DNA from: Lutraria lutraria
Taxonomy: Eukaryota; Mollusca; Bivalvia; Venerida; Mactridae
NCBI GenBank assembly: GCA_964023205.1
Contig: OZ026833.1
Coordinates: forward strand, 47,060,441 to 47,124,440
Direction of reading: 5' to 3'
DNA length: 64,000 bases
Positions 21,401 to 32,959 of the stretch are shown here, in pieces; the first letter of the stretch is position 1; the number at the start of each line of letters is the position of its first letter. The position numbers and the translations under genes were made by a program. The notes under the pieces were generated by a model, which was not told the DNA's origin, did no database searches, and saw only the letters and a list, made by a program, of their open reading frames with translations.

Positions 21401-23796
21401 AGGGTAATAAAACGTCCCTTTTTGACACCTGTTTATCGCAGGAACCGTCTGACATGGTGCCTGACAAGGCGTGGTTGGAACCTGAGATCATGGAGAAAGA
21501 TCCATTGGTCAGATGAAAGCAGGTTCCTTCTGCACGTCATAGACGGGCGCATTCGAGTGTGGAGGCAACGAAATACAGCCTACACATCAAGAAACATTCT
21601 TCCTACGGTTCCCTTTGGTGGTGGATCAGTTATGATATGGGGTTGCTTGTCCCATGACTGTAAGTTGGACATTGTAACTGTCCAAGGAAATCTGACAGGT
21701 GATACTTATGTACGAGACATCCTACATCCAGTCGTCGTGGACCATTTTGATAATCATCCATTGGCTTCCCGACCTGTTTACATGGACGATAATGCCAGAT
21801 CGCACCGAGCCCATGCTGTAACACAGTTTTTGCAACGGAATGTCATCACCACCATTCCCTGCCCTGCCATGAGTCCTGATTTAAACCCACTGGAACACGT
21901 GTGGGAGATCCTGGGCCGGAAAATACAGAATTTGGACCCACCTATAGTCAACCTGCAACAACTGGAACAAGCTCTGCACCAAGAATGGCAAAATTTATCT
22001 CAAAATCGCATTAGACGCCTTACTGGTAGTATGAGTGGAATGGTTGAGGCTGTCATCCGGGCACGTGGCGGTTACACACGTTATTAAAAATTTGGCTACA
22101 TAATGTCATTTAAGGTTAAGTAATCGTCAACATTTACCAAAAATATCCACCAGTAAATGTTTTGTAAACGCTCCAACACCATACTTATAAACACCTACAT
22201 TTTTGGTAAAAAAACAACACATTTGCTTATGCTTCAATAATTTGGATAAGAATAAACTAAACTCATAAATGTACTGGTTTATGATTACTAAATTGCTATC
22301 GCTACTTATCAAATTACTATTTCTTAGCTCAATTAAGTCGTCATATCATGACAGTGCTTTCAATCACAACCAATTTCCGGGGTGTGCTTAACTTATTTCC
22401 AGGTGTATATACGAGTATATATATATATTGCGCCAAGCTTTTTTATGGACAAGGATATTGTATGAAACACATGTTTTTACATAAAAAGTCATTATCATAA
22501 CGATACATTTTCTTTATAAACACGAATCACTTGATTCAAGATACGTTAGTGTAATATCTTCAACCATCCGATACAGATCCACATACACACAAAAGTATAC
22601 ACAATAAATTACTAACAAATTCGTTTGTTTTGCACCTTTATAACATAGTATAAGTGTTTTTCTATAAAAGAGTATTACCATACTCAGACAGGAAACATTT
22701 TATGATTCGTTTGATTCGTTTCTTGAGAGTGCTGCATTGAATGTTCTATTCAATAATTAAAATACTTTTAACATACTTTTTGCTTTATTTCTTGTTGATC
22801 AGATTTTTCCGTTCGGAATAATAAAATACATTTCGATTAAAAGAGTGTTGGTAAATATAACCAATGTACACCAACTATAGTATTTTATATTTACAATTTC
22901 ATGCACTTTGTGACGTTCTTTTTCATTTCGACTAAGACATTTCTGAAACTTTATATAGTATATTTTTCGGATGCCTCGCTCACGTTTGGTCTTAAATCTT
23001 CAGAGAAATATCTGGCAATCTGGACTAAGCAACAAACTTTTCAAAGTTTGCTATCAAATAATGAAACCAATCCAAAGTACATTTGAAACCCCTGAAAATC
23101 GGCCTTAGCCAAAAGTCCGGTTTTCTTAAAATTCAGGTTTTCGAAAAATTTGGACCTACAGGTTTTCTTGAGTTTTACTGTACTTGTCCGTCAAAGAATA
23201 TTCTGATAGCAGGACCGAACAAAGTCACTCCAACTAAACTCTTAGCTTTTATGGTCTTGGTGAAAATCTACTAAATACTCAAGGTTCAATTAATAGATAA
23301 CTGGGATCTTTTGAAGAAGACATTCAGTCCAACAATATGTTTTATTGTTAAGAAAAAGGAAATTAAAAATGATTTTGTGATCATCATGTAAGTGAGGATT
23401 TAAAGATAGATACGTACTTCATCTTTCAAATCAATGGGAACAAGCTCTGTGTACATTATAAAAGTTACATACCCCAGGAGAAAAAGATATTTTCCGTACA
23501 AAAACGCATGGTCCTGTTCCTTTAACATTGTCGACAAAAGTACCATCGTCTACAGAATACAATTCACAAAGTAACTGCTTTCTCTTGTAGCTGATTGACT
23601 GACAACTTTGAAGGACGGCACATTCTCGCACACATTGCTTCACCGACATATTCACAAAATACATGATAATCATGTCGGACACTAAACACTTGTTGTGATG
23701 CGTAATTTCATATTTAAGATCATATGAAACCAATGCAATAGCGACATCGAGTATTAGGATGAAAGAAATAATATTCAGCAATTTCATTGACACCAT
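15238..23796 (-). CDS. Copy A: secreted apple-CCP-F-type lectin gene (six exons)
   Basis: The exons are 23796-23473, 18997-18928, 18442-18272, 17278-17172, 16148-16013 and 15434-15238. All have GT/AG borders and compatible phases (0,1,1,0,1), giving 335 codons including stop. Domain order is signal peptide (about 1-24), apple/PAN (about 25-102), four-Cys module (about 109-131), CCP (about 133-188) and F-type lectin (about 190-334). The fucose site is intact, with His238, Arg265, Asp267, the Cys268-Cys269 pair and Arg272. A secreted lectin that binds fucosylated glycans is expected. Intron 1 holds the Tc1 element. Introns 2-5 (485, 993, 1023 and 578 bp) contain only sequence shared with copies B and C. 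Transcription is not shown by sequence alone. Confidence 0.88.
16013..16148 (-). CDS. Copy A exon 5: F-type lectin sugar-binding part
   Basis: 136 nt, phase 0 in and phase 1 out. Encodes VDGGRNPNN, CAHT, LDLGQSYTL and YIVNRRDCC. It supplies His, Arg and Asp of the fucose motif and the adjacent Cys pair. Borders are ctag before GTTGAC and GTAAAT after the last G. Confidence 0.92.
17172..17278 (-). CDS. Copy A exon 4: F-type lectin N-terminal part
   Basis: 107 nt, phase 1 in and phase 0 out. Encodes SCSVLPVADFS then TNVALNKHVTLSS and ends GALM at a gtaagt donor. It is 6 nt shorter than in copies B and C, removing two residues in the loop before GALM. Confidence 0.88.
18272..18442 (-). CDS. Copy A exon 3: CCP/sushi domain
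   Basis: 171 nt in symmetric phase 1-1, the classic exon-shuffling class for CCP modules. The four CCP cysteines and the Trp are present (CPKLRLDHG, VRFSCNNNY, a third Cys before GQTGEW, and PRC). It is one codon longer than in copies B and C. Confidence 0.92.
18928..18997 (-). CDS. Copy A exon 2: short four-cysteine module
   Basis: 70 nt, phase 0 in and phase 1 out. Encodes a CSC pair followed by CSELEACDIESSSC and an NKT glycosylation sequon. Acceptor ttgcag, donor gtagtg. The length and borders are identical in three gene copies, which supports it as a real exon. No known domain is recognised. Confidence 0.85.
20064..20824. mobile_element. 761-bp TTAA-flanked element nested in Tc1
   Basis: The inverted ends GGTATTAGATGTATAAT (20064-20080) and their complement (20808-20824) are each bounded by TTAA. 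Removing the element and one TTAA restores the Tc1 end sequence aagttaagcacac, which matches the complement of the right Tc1 end. This proves the insertion. It is non-coding. An antisense B-box-like ggtttgaaccc lies near 20724. The TTAA target suggests the piggyBac or Kolobok type, but a TA target with ends AGG...CCT cannot be excluded. Confidence 0.85.
21080..22087 (+). CDS. Tc1/mariner transposase, DD34E
   Basis: A complete 335-codon ORF, the usual Tc1 length. An N-terminal helix-turn-helix (about 15-60, with the NHSVISRLAQKY helix and DRPRSGRP linker) binds the inverted repeats. The DDE domain has the first Asp in WSDESRF, the second in MDDNARSHRA, and Glu after exactly 34 residues in SPDLNPLEHVWE. 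The glycine-rich GGGSVMIWG is present. No stop or frameshift is visible, so the protein may still be active. The interrupted left end of the element would not prevent protein function. Confidence 0.95.
   Translation: MVRRRLSDGDRWQIIVMIKAVGRQLGYNHSVISRLAQKYRQTHDVRDRPRSGRPYVKTAREDRNLLRLVRRFPFAISTYLKRNWLPHRHLSSRTLRNRLRSAGLKSRRVIKRPFLTPVYRRNRLTWCLTRRGWNLRSWRKIHWSDESRFLLHVIDGRIRVWRQRNTAYTSRNILPTVPFGGGSVMIWGCLSHDCKLDIVTVQGNLTGDTYVRDILHPVVVDHFDNHPLASRPVYMDDNARSHRAHAVTQFLQRNVITTIPCPAMSPDLNPLEHVWEILGRKIQNLDPPIVNLQQLEQALHQEWQNLSQNRIRRLTGSMSGMVEAVIRARGGYTRY
23473..23796 (-). CDS. Copy A exon 1: signal peptide plus apple/PAN domain
   Basis: 324 nt ending at a phase-0 donor (GGG then gtatgt). Residues 1-22 are a signal peptide (MKLLNIISFILILDVAIAL). 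Apple-domain cysteines occur in NKCLVS, KQCVRECA, QSCQSISY, LLCELYS and GPCVFVRK. The start is conserved with copies B and C, each with a second in-frame Met three codons on. Confidence 0.92.
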
Positions 23797-25740
23797 ACCT
23801 AAAAACGTTCAACTACTCATTTCATTATCTATTAAGTTGCGAAGGTCATAATTAAAATATTAAACCATCTCTTGTGCTACACTGTGACGTTCAGAAAACA
23901 TCCACTACTGTTCTGAAAGACGATTGCTTGAACTCTTGTCTGTTCAATCGTATGTTACCGCTGTTGAGGATCTAAATTAATAAGCATAATCAAACTGAAG
24001 ATACGTATATCAATAATTTAAATTTTATTGATGCTAAATCAACGTTGCTCAGCCAGTAATTTTGAATAATTCATTATAAGCTGACAACACTAATTCAAAG
24101 TGATCATAAGAATCTTGTAGAACATAATGAGAAAAATAGAAACTAATTCTGGAAACAAATATTAGATGTTAATCGAAAGTTTGATTATTTCCCCGTGACT
24201 GTGCTTCATAATTATATATTAATAGGCAATCAAAATGTAGGACTTTTTTTGTATAGTACATTCTTACTTCTTAATATGAAAAACTGTAAACATCTGCCGT
24301 TATATCTAATTCTTCATGATGTTTTTATCAATTGCATGTGTATGGTAATTACTTCATACTAATGCATACATATAATATTTATTGAAAATTTGATAAATAA
24401 TTACAAAACATTGCCCCACTAAAAGTAAACAATATCAAAACATAGTATATTCAACACCTCCCCGCCAACTCCACATTCCCGCTATTGCGTTCGCCTCCAC
24501 GCCATCGCATTTGAAAACCTTCAATTTATGCACGGACCAATCATCAAGTGACGAGAAATGACTTCTTTGTACATTAAATTGCAAATGATATCTCAAATAT
24601 ACACGACAAACGGAGTTCTATGCAAAGATAACTAAGGTTATGAACATTCTAGATCCTTTGGAAAATATTGAAAATCATACTCAATTTTGTAGTTTTTACT
24701 CTGATGTTCGCCCCCTGTATTTTCATTGCATCGCATTTTGCGGTGGTTGGTTGACACTACCACCCGTGCAGTAAGAATCCTTTAAAAGGAAATGTCCCGT
24801 TTTTCTCTGCCCACGTCGACCTTTCATGATACCATTCTTTCATGGGCAGTTCATATCTATTAGGTGGCTAATTTAGCGCAAGTTCGAAAACTTCTTTTAG
24901 ACTCGGTTCTAACCTAAGGAAAATAACCGCGATAAAGATTGATGTTCTCTAGATTCCATTGTTTACGCATTATTTTGTTGAAGGCGCGATGCTTCTCCTG
25001 ACCTGAAAATTGAATGTTTTGAAATTCCCAAAGGAATTGTAAAAGTTGTTTAACATACTGATAAAACGTGTGTTCTACCTGTACTGGGTCACATTTTTCA
25101 AATAAATCAGATCAATACTTATTATTTTATTCATATCATATATTTTTCGTTACGTTAAAAGAATCAATACATACATCTATTTTACTGAATTAGTTATTAC
25201 ATGTTAGAATTCTTAACCGTGTAAGTAAATACAAAGTCTGCGCATAATTCCATGTTTACTGTTTCCATAACTTACATTATGTGAATTGATGGTACATTGA
25301 AAAATTTCAAAAGTCATCGAGATATTTTACATTCACGTCTGATACTTCCTAGAATAGGAAGATTTTTCATATTACTCTGGCTTCTAGTTTGAAATACTTA
25401 TATTCCAATATTTTGAGTGTATCTGTTTGTTTATTAAATCATTCTCAATTTTATTCAATCTCTTTGTTGTTTAGTTTATTGAATGTATACCACGTATTGA
25501 TGCTACTTGTTTTCAACAGTGTATGATAGTTCATAATTCCGGTTAATATAATCAAACATGTTATTTAGTGTGACGCTGACGGCCGGAACATACTTTGTCA
25601 TATCTCGTATTCCTTTATGTCAAATTAGCATTTGTAGTTCGTATCGAAATATAGTAAAAGTAAGACTATTCAAACATTGTTTTAGAACCCCCATAAGTAC
25701 ATACATAGTTGGGAATCTTAATAATCACTTAAATGGTGAA
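23797..25740. promoter_or_regulatory. Conserved upstream region of copy A
   Basis: Several blocks recur upstream of copy B. The clearest is aaaataaccgcgataaagat with tgttctctagatt and cattgtttacgcattatttt (about 24918-24975 here, 43393-43451 in B). Others are a ttttcaaca block and a ttattaaatcattctca block (about 25430). Nothing here codes for protein. A promoter or 5' UTR exon is inferred from position and conservation; simple shared descent through recent duplication is the alternative. Confidence 0.45.
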
Positions 25741-25801
25741 TGATTCGACCAGGGTCACTCAAATAGAAGGGTCTGGACTCCGTAGATTAAAGCGTTGTGT
25801 A

Positions 25802-25936
25802 GCGATCACGTGATCGCGCGCAAGATGGCCGTCATTGTGAAACGGTGAAGATCGCATTGAAACAGATACCCAAATATTCACAAATTACTAATCATTTTAT
25901 TGGTGTAGAGCTCCACGAAAAGTTAGATCGTAAGTA
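25802..25936 (+). promoter_or_regulatory. Promoter-like block with possible non-coding first exon
   Basis: A perfect 16-bp palindrome GCGATCACGTGATCGC (25802-25817) is followed at once by AAGATGGCCGTC, a YY1-like initiator element. About 100 bp downstream lies a consensus donor gtaagtat near 25929. The only ATG in between opens a frame of eight codons. This reads like a core promoter plus untranslated first exon on the plus strand, with no gene downstream. The assignment rests on motifs alone. Confidence 0.35.
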
Positions 25937-26544
25937 TCTCCCTCTAATTTGACCAATTTCTTCGGACAAAATCCATTTATTTATGTTGAAATCCGACGGT
26001 ACATAAATGGACGAAAACTCGTTTTAAGCCCAGATCTAGATTGTTGTCGCAAAGCGTGTAAGATGCTAAGAAATAATAATACATCAATTTGACCCTTTTT
26101 GACGAAGTCGCCATTTTGAGTTTGACCAATTTTACTATTTTTAGTAAGTGATTCCGTCTTTAATAATCATCTATCGCTGAAATGCTTGCAACACATTTTA
26201 GAAAGATCAATACTCCGTTAATTCATGATTTTATTTTAAATTTTCGATTTCTTGTTTTTGACTAAATGGAAATAGAAAATGTGTGTGTTCTCTATACACA
26301 CGTGAAAAAAAGCTCTCCGATATGTATCGACAGCACAACTTGATGTTTATACAGAGATAAGCGCCTGAAGAGCACGAAATCAGACCATTCAATTGAAAGA
26401 CCCTGATTCGACGTAGGCTGACAATGTTTTAGCGTACGGGTGTTGGAAGTTCAATCATTGGACGCTAATTAAATGTGCAAGGTAGGCCCTTACATGTGTC
26501 GCGGAGGAATACAAGGATTGGCGGTAGTTACCGAAAGGTATTAG

Positions 26545-26640
26545 CCAATGAAATCGCTGCAGGTGGTATATAAGCCATTGTCGATGGAGAAAATCTTAGT
26601 ATCGTTCATTACCTGCGGTCGCAGGTATATAAGAATGTGT
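26545..26640 (+). promoter_or_regulatory. CCAAT and paired TATA-like boxes
   Basis: CCAAT at 26545-26549 is followed by TATATAAG at 26567-26574 and again at 26626-26633. Both TATA boxes are preceded by a GCAGGT motif. This could be a promoter or part of a solo LTR. No downstream ORF was found. Confidence 0.3.
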
Positions 26641-27700
26641 TTTGTGATTTGGCTATGGTGATTTCTCTGTATTTCGTGTTTATAATTAAGCTTATTGTAA
26701 GTAGCATGTTGTAAGAAATCCGAGAACCAGGCTAAACTAAAATTGTCTGGTTTTCGTGTTCATTAATCTTTAGTACGCTTCTGTAAGAATGACGAGAACC
26801 AGACTAACGCAATATTTCCAAGCAACTGAGAACAATTTTTTTTTAAGTATGGATACTATTTGAGATATTTTTCATGAAAAGCAGTATCTTGTATATCTTA
26901 TCTAATTTTTAATTCCTAAACAAAACAAAAGATGAAATCTTTTAGACGGCATTGTTAATTCGAAATTGACACCTACTGTGTTTTTTAAGCTGAGTAATTA
27001 ACAATTAAAGTGTCTGATCATTATCGGCTCATGAAATCAACGAATTTGACGCACCCCATTCAATCTTGATGGCCAATCAAAATCGCATATGTTTACGGTT
27101 CAATAATTAAACCACGCCCAGGTTTGATGTCTAAGTATTTATAGTATCATATCGTACCAATACAATGCACATTACATTAGAGATGTTTAACGCTGATAAT
27201 GAAAAGTCGATAAAGATGTGCAGTATTTATCGCAATAAAACCCATTTTTGAGCGCTCGGTTAGAATTTTTATTGCTTGGTATTAAAGTATGATATTTAAT
27301 CTTTGACATTTTACGTTGTTTTAGCGATTCTAACTAAGCCAGATACGTTAAATGAGCTGTTGTATTCTTTATGTTTTGCATTTAATGCAAACATACTTCT
27401 TGTTTAAAAAAAAAGATAAAATATATTATTAATTAAACATTTATTTAATTTTATTATCTATATGGTAGCTATATAATAGCCATATAGTAACTGATTATGT
27501 AATTAGAAGCTAGGTCTTAGTACCATGCCTCACATTCCTAGTTTTTGTACTTCAGAGTCGAAGTAATTTTATCTTAACTTGTTTGTGAAAAAGATACATT
27601 GAGCTAAATTTAAGATCTGAGGACGCCAATAAAGCAAGTTTGTGTAACGTTGACCTAAAATAAGCCAAACAAATCACATTTAAGGAAAGATAACTCCTAA

Positions 27701-29264
27701 AACCGAACTGTTAGACCACTAATGGCACAAATACCTTGCGCGAGGCAGCCAACATGTGTTTTCCTCGATGCTTGAAGATTCACACAAGCTCATTTCATCA
27801 GACAAGATTATGCAGTTATATAAACCACGCTAGACATATTTCAAATTCATTAAAAGTAAGCACAATCACTTCAGAAGGGCTGCAGCGTGTTCAGCAATGA
27901 TAAAAAGTTACTTTACTTTAATAATTGTTACGAATACATGTGGTTTTACATGTGATTCAATGAAAACCCTTACTAGTAAAGATAATGGATCATTAGAAAC
28001 AGGCCAGGAAAGAATCGAAGATAAAAATAACGAACACTGAAGAATAGGCGTTATTTAGCTTTAATCTAAGACCTTCTTGTTGCTTGTTTTAATGCTTAAA
28101 ACACAAAACATAACACACAAAACAAACAAACAAAATGTTCCGTACTTAATTATCCTCACATAGTCGAACTGGATGTTGTCAGAGTAATATATCAGTTCTG
28201 TTTTATTGCCAATAGTAAACACATCATGATTAGCTGATACCTACGAGTTTACATTACGGTAAAAACAAAATTATCCATCAGTGCACAAATTATGCATGTT
28301 TGTTTTAAATATTTGAAAGTATAAAATTATAACCGTATTTCAAAAATCGCTCAGTTTTCATAAAATCTGCATACCGAACAGCTTCCATTTACCTTCCGCC
28401 TACGAAAATAGTTCAATTTTTTCAATTCATTGGCATAAATACAAATTCAAATAGTACGTGCATATAAGTCAAAACTAGATGGCTATGCAATATCGTAAAC
28501 GAGCAATACAAAACAGTCGTAAAAAATCTTAACAATCCTATCCCTCGGATTACTACAATATTTACTATCAGTACACACATTTCAATGAAGGATGACGTCA
28601 AATCCTGAGTGTCAATCAGAAATTTAAAAAAGTTGTTCATCGGGAAATTGTAATCGATTGATTTAATGCTTATAACGTGTAACGTTTTCTTCGAATGTGT
28701 CTTCATGTATGAGATATTACATTCTGCACAAGTTGAGTATACGACGAGGCAAGTAACGTAGACTATATAACATTATGCTATTTGCTGAACTACTTTTTGT
28801 GATCAGATGGGAATGATAAATCAAAGTACTGCGTTAGTAGTACTTAAGTCTGCATCCAAATTCATGTGCGAACTATCGTTCGGATTCAAAAACTCACCCT
28901 ACAATGAAATACAACTTTTGACTGCTTTGTAGTTCCGAACAACAGCAGAACCTTCAGAGCTTTGATCTACTATTCAGGGCGATATAAATCACGTATGTTT
29001 GAACAATACAAATGTCCAATGGCGATATTCATGTGAAAATACTGAATGTCTAAATAGTCCGAACATACAAATATGAATTATGATTATACAGACAGGTACA
29101 TTTTTTTCCAGTTCCATTTTTTGCATTGGCTGAATGATCGAATTTCAATCAAATCTAATCAAAAGTAGCATCAAAATTAAAGCAATCACTACAAGCAAAT
29201 CGCAAGTGAGTCTTTTAAAATTATAGTAGTACATAGTATCAAAATTTGGACAAAATAAAAGAAT
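27701..29264. other. 3' flank of copy B, with inserted repeat
   Basis: Aligns with the 3' flanks of A and C except for 28317-28973, which is a dispersed repeat also present at 2203-2985. No gene seen. Confidence 0.55.
28317..28973. repeat. Dispersed repeat copy (partner 2203-2985)
   Basis: Interrupts sequence otherwise shared by the flanks of copies A (14884) and C (46995). Starts at accgtatttcaa and ends at cagagctttgat. Slightly shorter than its partner, mainly through a gap near 28830. Confidence 0.6.
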
Positions 29265-29461
29265 TCAATCGCCATATACTTCTAGTTCACAGATCGTTAA
29301 AACCTCATTGTCAGTGTTTACTATTTTCATATAACGCCCTCTACAAGGTTGTACCAAAACAAACGTACACGTTGCTTCAATCGGTTCTTCGTGGTAAACA
29401 TGTAACGCCATGTTGTCCATGCTGTCACCAATTGATATGCTTACATTTCTGAGTCTTTCGG
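29265..29461 (-). CDS. Copy B exon 6: F-type lectin C-terminal part
   Basis: 197 nt. Acceptor cttcag. Encodes ERLRNVSISIGD and ends LTICELEVYGD with TGA at 29265-29267. Differs from copy A in the substrate-facing segment (EEPIEATC against KDPIGATC). Confidence 0.88.
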
Positions 29462-29680
29462 CTGAAGAAAAACAGCATTATGCTCGTATGTATATATGTA
29501 TATATATAAAATGTTAAAAAAATAAATCCGAGTCAAGCAAATTAACAAGGAAAAAAACTAACATGCCATAGGTATTATTATATAATTCAATAGCAGACCG
29601 GATTCGTCATTGGCTCATATATATATATAGAGAGAGAGACAAGTTTAAAGTGAAAAATTTAAAGTTCACGGTACCAGCTG

Positions 29681-29876
29681 TATATAATTAGAAGGAAAAA
29701 TGTTCCGAATTCTTTGTTAACTTTATTTTCTAATTTCTTAAATAAAACATCAATATAATTGTATAAAAAATGCTTATTAGAAACATTTTTTACAACTATA
29801 TTGATTTATAGATAAAAATATTAGAAAGTAACGTAAACAAAGAATTCGGATCATTTTTCCTTTTAATTATATATAT
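29681..29876. repeat. Palindromic MITE-like element in copy B intron 5
   Basis: The left arm (attagaaggaaaaatgttcc, then gaattctttgtt) pairs with the right arm (aacaaagaattcgga, then tttttccttttaat), and a loop lies near 29778. The arms are about 90 nt with few mismatches, flanked by (TA)n. Non-coding. Confidence 0.75.
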
Positions 29877-30434
29877 ATATAGTTTTATATACCAACATAA
29901 TTCATTAAATTTCATTTCTCATTGCTCATTTGTATTCACTGTGAATGTTGTGCTCCGGTATCATTTAGATCAAATTGCATACATTTCCGTACAAACCCTA
30001 AAATTACTTTTTTGTTAGCTAAAACGCGACCTTCTCCTGTTTTCAAGTTTTGTTTAAAATGATCTAAAAACCGTACACGAATTCATATATTATTTAAGAT
30101 ATATTGCATCGCAAACAGTAGGCACATGCATGAGATTATGCAAAAGTAATTAAATATCCAAACTGCAACCAAATATGGACGTCATTTGTTTGTCCATCCA
30201 TCCGTGATCAAGCTCAATATATATTTTATTCATATGATGAAAACAAATGTGAATACGTAATGATTTGGGACAAACATTGCTCTCCTAAAGTTTTGATATT
30301 TATTTGTCACGTTCCAATGTATCATTACGTTAAATATTAATGGTAAAAAGAGTATGAGATAAACATGTTTTCTTTATTATACTTACAGTATGATACCACA
30401 GGCGTAAAACTGAAAGAAAAATCAATTGACTTAC

Positions 30435-30570
30435 CACAACAGTCCTTTCTGTTTACAATATATAAGGCATATAGGGTATAGCTCTGTCCAAGATCCAACA
30501 CCGCGTTGTGAGGTAAGCTTCTATTTGTATGCGCGCAACTTTGATAGTTTGGATTCCGGTCTCCGTCAAC
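30435..30570 (-). CDS. Copy B exon 5: F-type lectin sugar-binding part
   Basis: 136 nt with the same borders as in copy A (ctag acceptor, gtaagt donor). Encodes VDGDRNPNYQSCAHT and YIVNRKDCC, keeping His, Arg, Asp and the Cys pair. Confidence 0.9.
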
Positions 30571-31475
30571 CTAGAATCAGAAATGCCCAAAGTTTCATCT
30601 TGTAATCAGAAGCAATTTACGTAATCAAAGATATATAGTGTGTTCAGAAGATTGAGCTGAAAGTATGTGGTTACACATAAGAAACATTTCTATTCATATA
30701 CGAATGTCCTTTTCGATTTCAAACCGTCATTCTGGGAAAACGATAAATAAGACGTCATATCAGATGCTTGTGACGTCATTCTATTTTCCCTTCAAATTAC
30801 CTTCTTTCTAATGTCAGAGCATCTTCATGTGTGTGGATAAAAATAATTGTTCTAGATTATATATGTATTTTCAAAAAGGTAAGAATGTTAAGTTTGACCC
30901 TTAGTACCCCATAAGTACGAAACGATTCGAGTTTAATTCATTGTATAACATGTGGAATGAATAATTAGTTTCGTTCCCCACAAGCTTTTAATTACGTGTA
31001 CTTGACGTGTATGATTAAAGTACACCTGTCAATCGGGTACAACAGTTAAGTGTTATTATATTCAATAAAAAATTATAAAATAAACATGAAGTGTTTAATA
31101 GGAGACTAGAGTATAAAAATTGATATGGAAACGATGTAATATTATGAAAAAAGTGATATATAATTTATGTCTATGACACAGAGATATATGTACTTGCTAT
31201 GAAATCAATTGCAGCATACATTTTACAATATCAGCGTGTAAGTGCACCAAAGCAATATTTTTATAAAACATTTTGATGCTGTCGACCACGTTGAAACGCA
31301 TTATGTACTGAAACTTACATTACACGTATTTATAGCTACTGTGCTTCATATATTTGTGCCCATTTTGGCTCACATTTTGTGATTTCTATCGTAATTCTAA
31401 TACAAGAGAAAGCAGACTTTGGATTGCAAAATACGTGGTTTATTGAAATCACTTGTGTATACAACAGGTACTTAC

Positions 31476-31588
31476 CATCAGTGCTCCTATCTGTTCGTAG
31501 TAAACGGTACTTAATGTTACATTCTTGTTTAGTGCAACATTTGTGTAATTTGTGGAGAAATCGGCAACTGTTAACACTGAACACGAAC
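31476..31588 (-). CDS. Copy B exon 4: F-type lectin N-terminal part
   Basis: 113 nt, phase 1 in and phase 0 out. Encodes SCSVLTVADFS, TNVALNKNVTLS and ends IGALM at a gtaagt donor. One N-glycosylation sequon (NVT) lies in the second strand. Confidence 0.88.
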
Positions 31589-32959
31589 CTGCAAAATATT
31601 TCAAAAAGAAATATTTAACATGCAGTCGCTGAAATAAAACTTGCTGGAAAAATTCCATCAACATACACATATTGATGTTGTGACAAAATTGTTGATGGAT
31701 TTATATCTTTACACTGGACATGTATTTCCTTATTTTTTGCGTATTTGTATTGTTCAAGTTTTATTCACATGAATGATGTTATATTTTCATAGTTCTAGTT
31801 ATTGATCAATAAACATTATTATACATGTTGAACTACATTGTAGGTGTATATTTGCCATAAGAATATACTATATTATAAATGGTCAAAGGCAATTTACTAT
31901 AATTGCTGGTTATGCCAATAAACTTTGAAGCTGCTGGAGATAATGTCTTATATACGGATATTTTTCGCGAATTTAAACCAACCTGGAATCATATGAAACT
32001 ATTATTTAAAAAAACACACAGGCCACCCAATTGCTTACCACAGATTAAAATATACGCCTGTTGTTATATTTATTGGTTCGCAATAACAATTATACACTGA
32101 TGCATGTTTTACCTTCTTACCATACTGAACTCTTTTTTCGACATGATAGAAATTGATAGTTCATATGAGTACATTACTTAAGATACTATTTAACAGAACA
32201 ACACAAAAACGTTATTAAGACTTGAGCATAACAGCTCTTCGTTATAACATATAACGCACAAATATATACATACTACTATAAGTACATGCGTGTTCAATAA
32301 ATGAGGTGACTTAATAAATAGCGGTACTTGTATAATGAATAAGATACTAGTTAGATTGTATAAAAATACCAGAATAAAGCAAACTTTGCAAGAAACGATC
32401 TACTTTTCCCATTATGCATGTACTGATTAACTATAACATTGTTAAATCTGAATAATAGTGAGCACAAATCTAGTTTGTACTAAATATGAGTTTCTAACTG
32501 ATCCTTCCTTAGGAAAACACATTCGTATCTGCTAAGTACATTATATGCGTGACTAGCGCATCAGGTAAACAACAATAATATACGATTTGGTAACACGTAT
32601 TTTTTGTAAACTAAACCAATGTATGTATAAATGTCATGAATAACCAGATATAATGTGAAAAAAAAGTTAAATTTTATTGTATTTACATCCTGTTTTTTTT
32701 AGTATAAGAGTGGTTTTATAAAGACAATTACATGTATGAATTTCTGATAATTTCATTCCCATGCTTATGTTTGTAAAATGATTATAGATAGTTCTCTTCT
32801 TTCTATTATTCCTGAACTTGATGTTTATAAAGTATTATATATATATTTTATTACTGTGTACTAAGTACACGTCTTGAATGAATTTCTGTTATGTTCAGTT
32901 TTCATCTATAATCACATAACATGCGTATATAGTCGTATGTATAGGTCTTTGATTTATTA

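Larger units (their letters stand above)
20046..22405 (+). mobile_element. Tc1-type transposon in intron 1 of copy A
   Basis: Identical 19-bp terminal inverted repeats (cacctggaaataagttaag at 20046-20064 and its complement at 22387-22405) are flanked by TA at both ends. The element carries an intact transposase in plus orientation, opposite to the host gene. Its left part is interrupted by a second element at 20064-20824. Without that insertion its length would be about 1.6 kb, normal for Tc1. Comparison with copy C (53890-54080) shows the uninterrupted intron. Confidence 0.92.
25741..27700. other. Spacer segment unique to the A-B interval
   Basis: Sequence between the conserved 5' flank of A and the 3' flank of B that has no counterpart in the B-C interval. 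It has CpG-containing promoter-like features at 25802-25936 and two TATA-like boxes near 26567 and 26626. No coding region was found. Confidence 0.45.
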
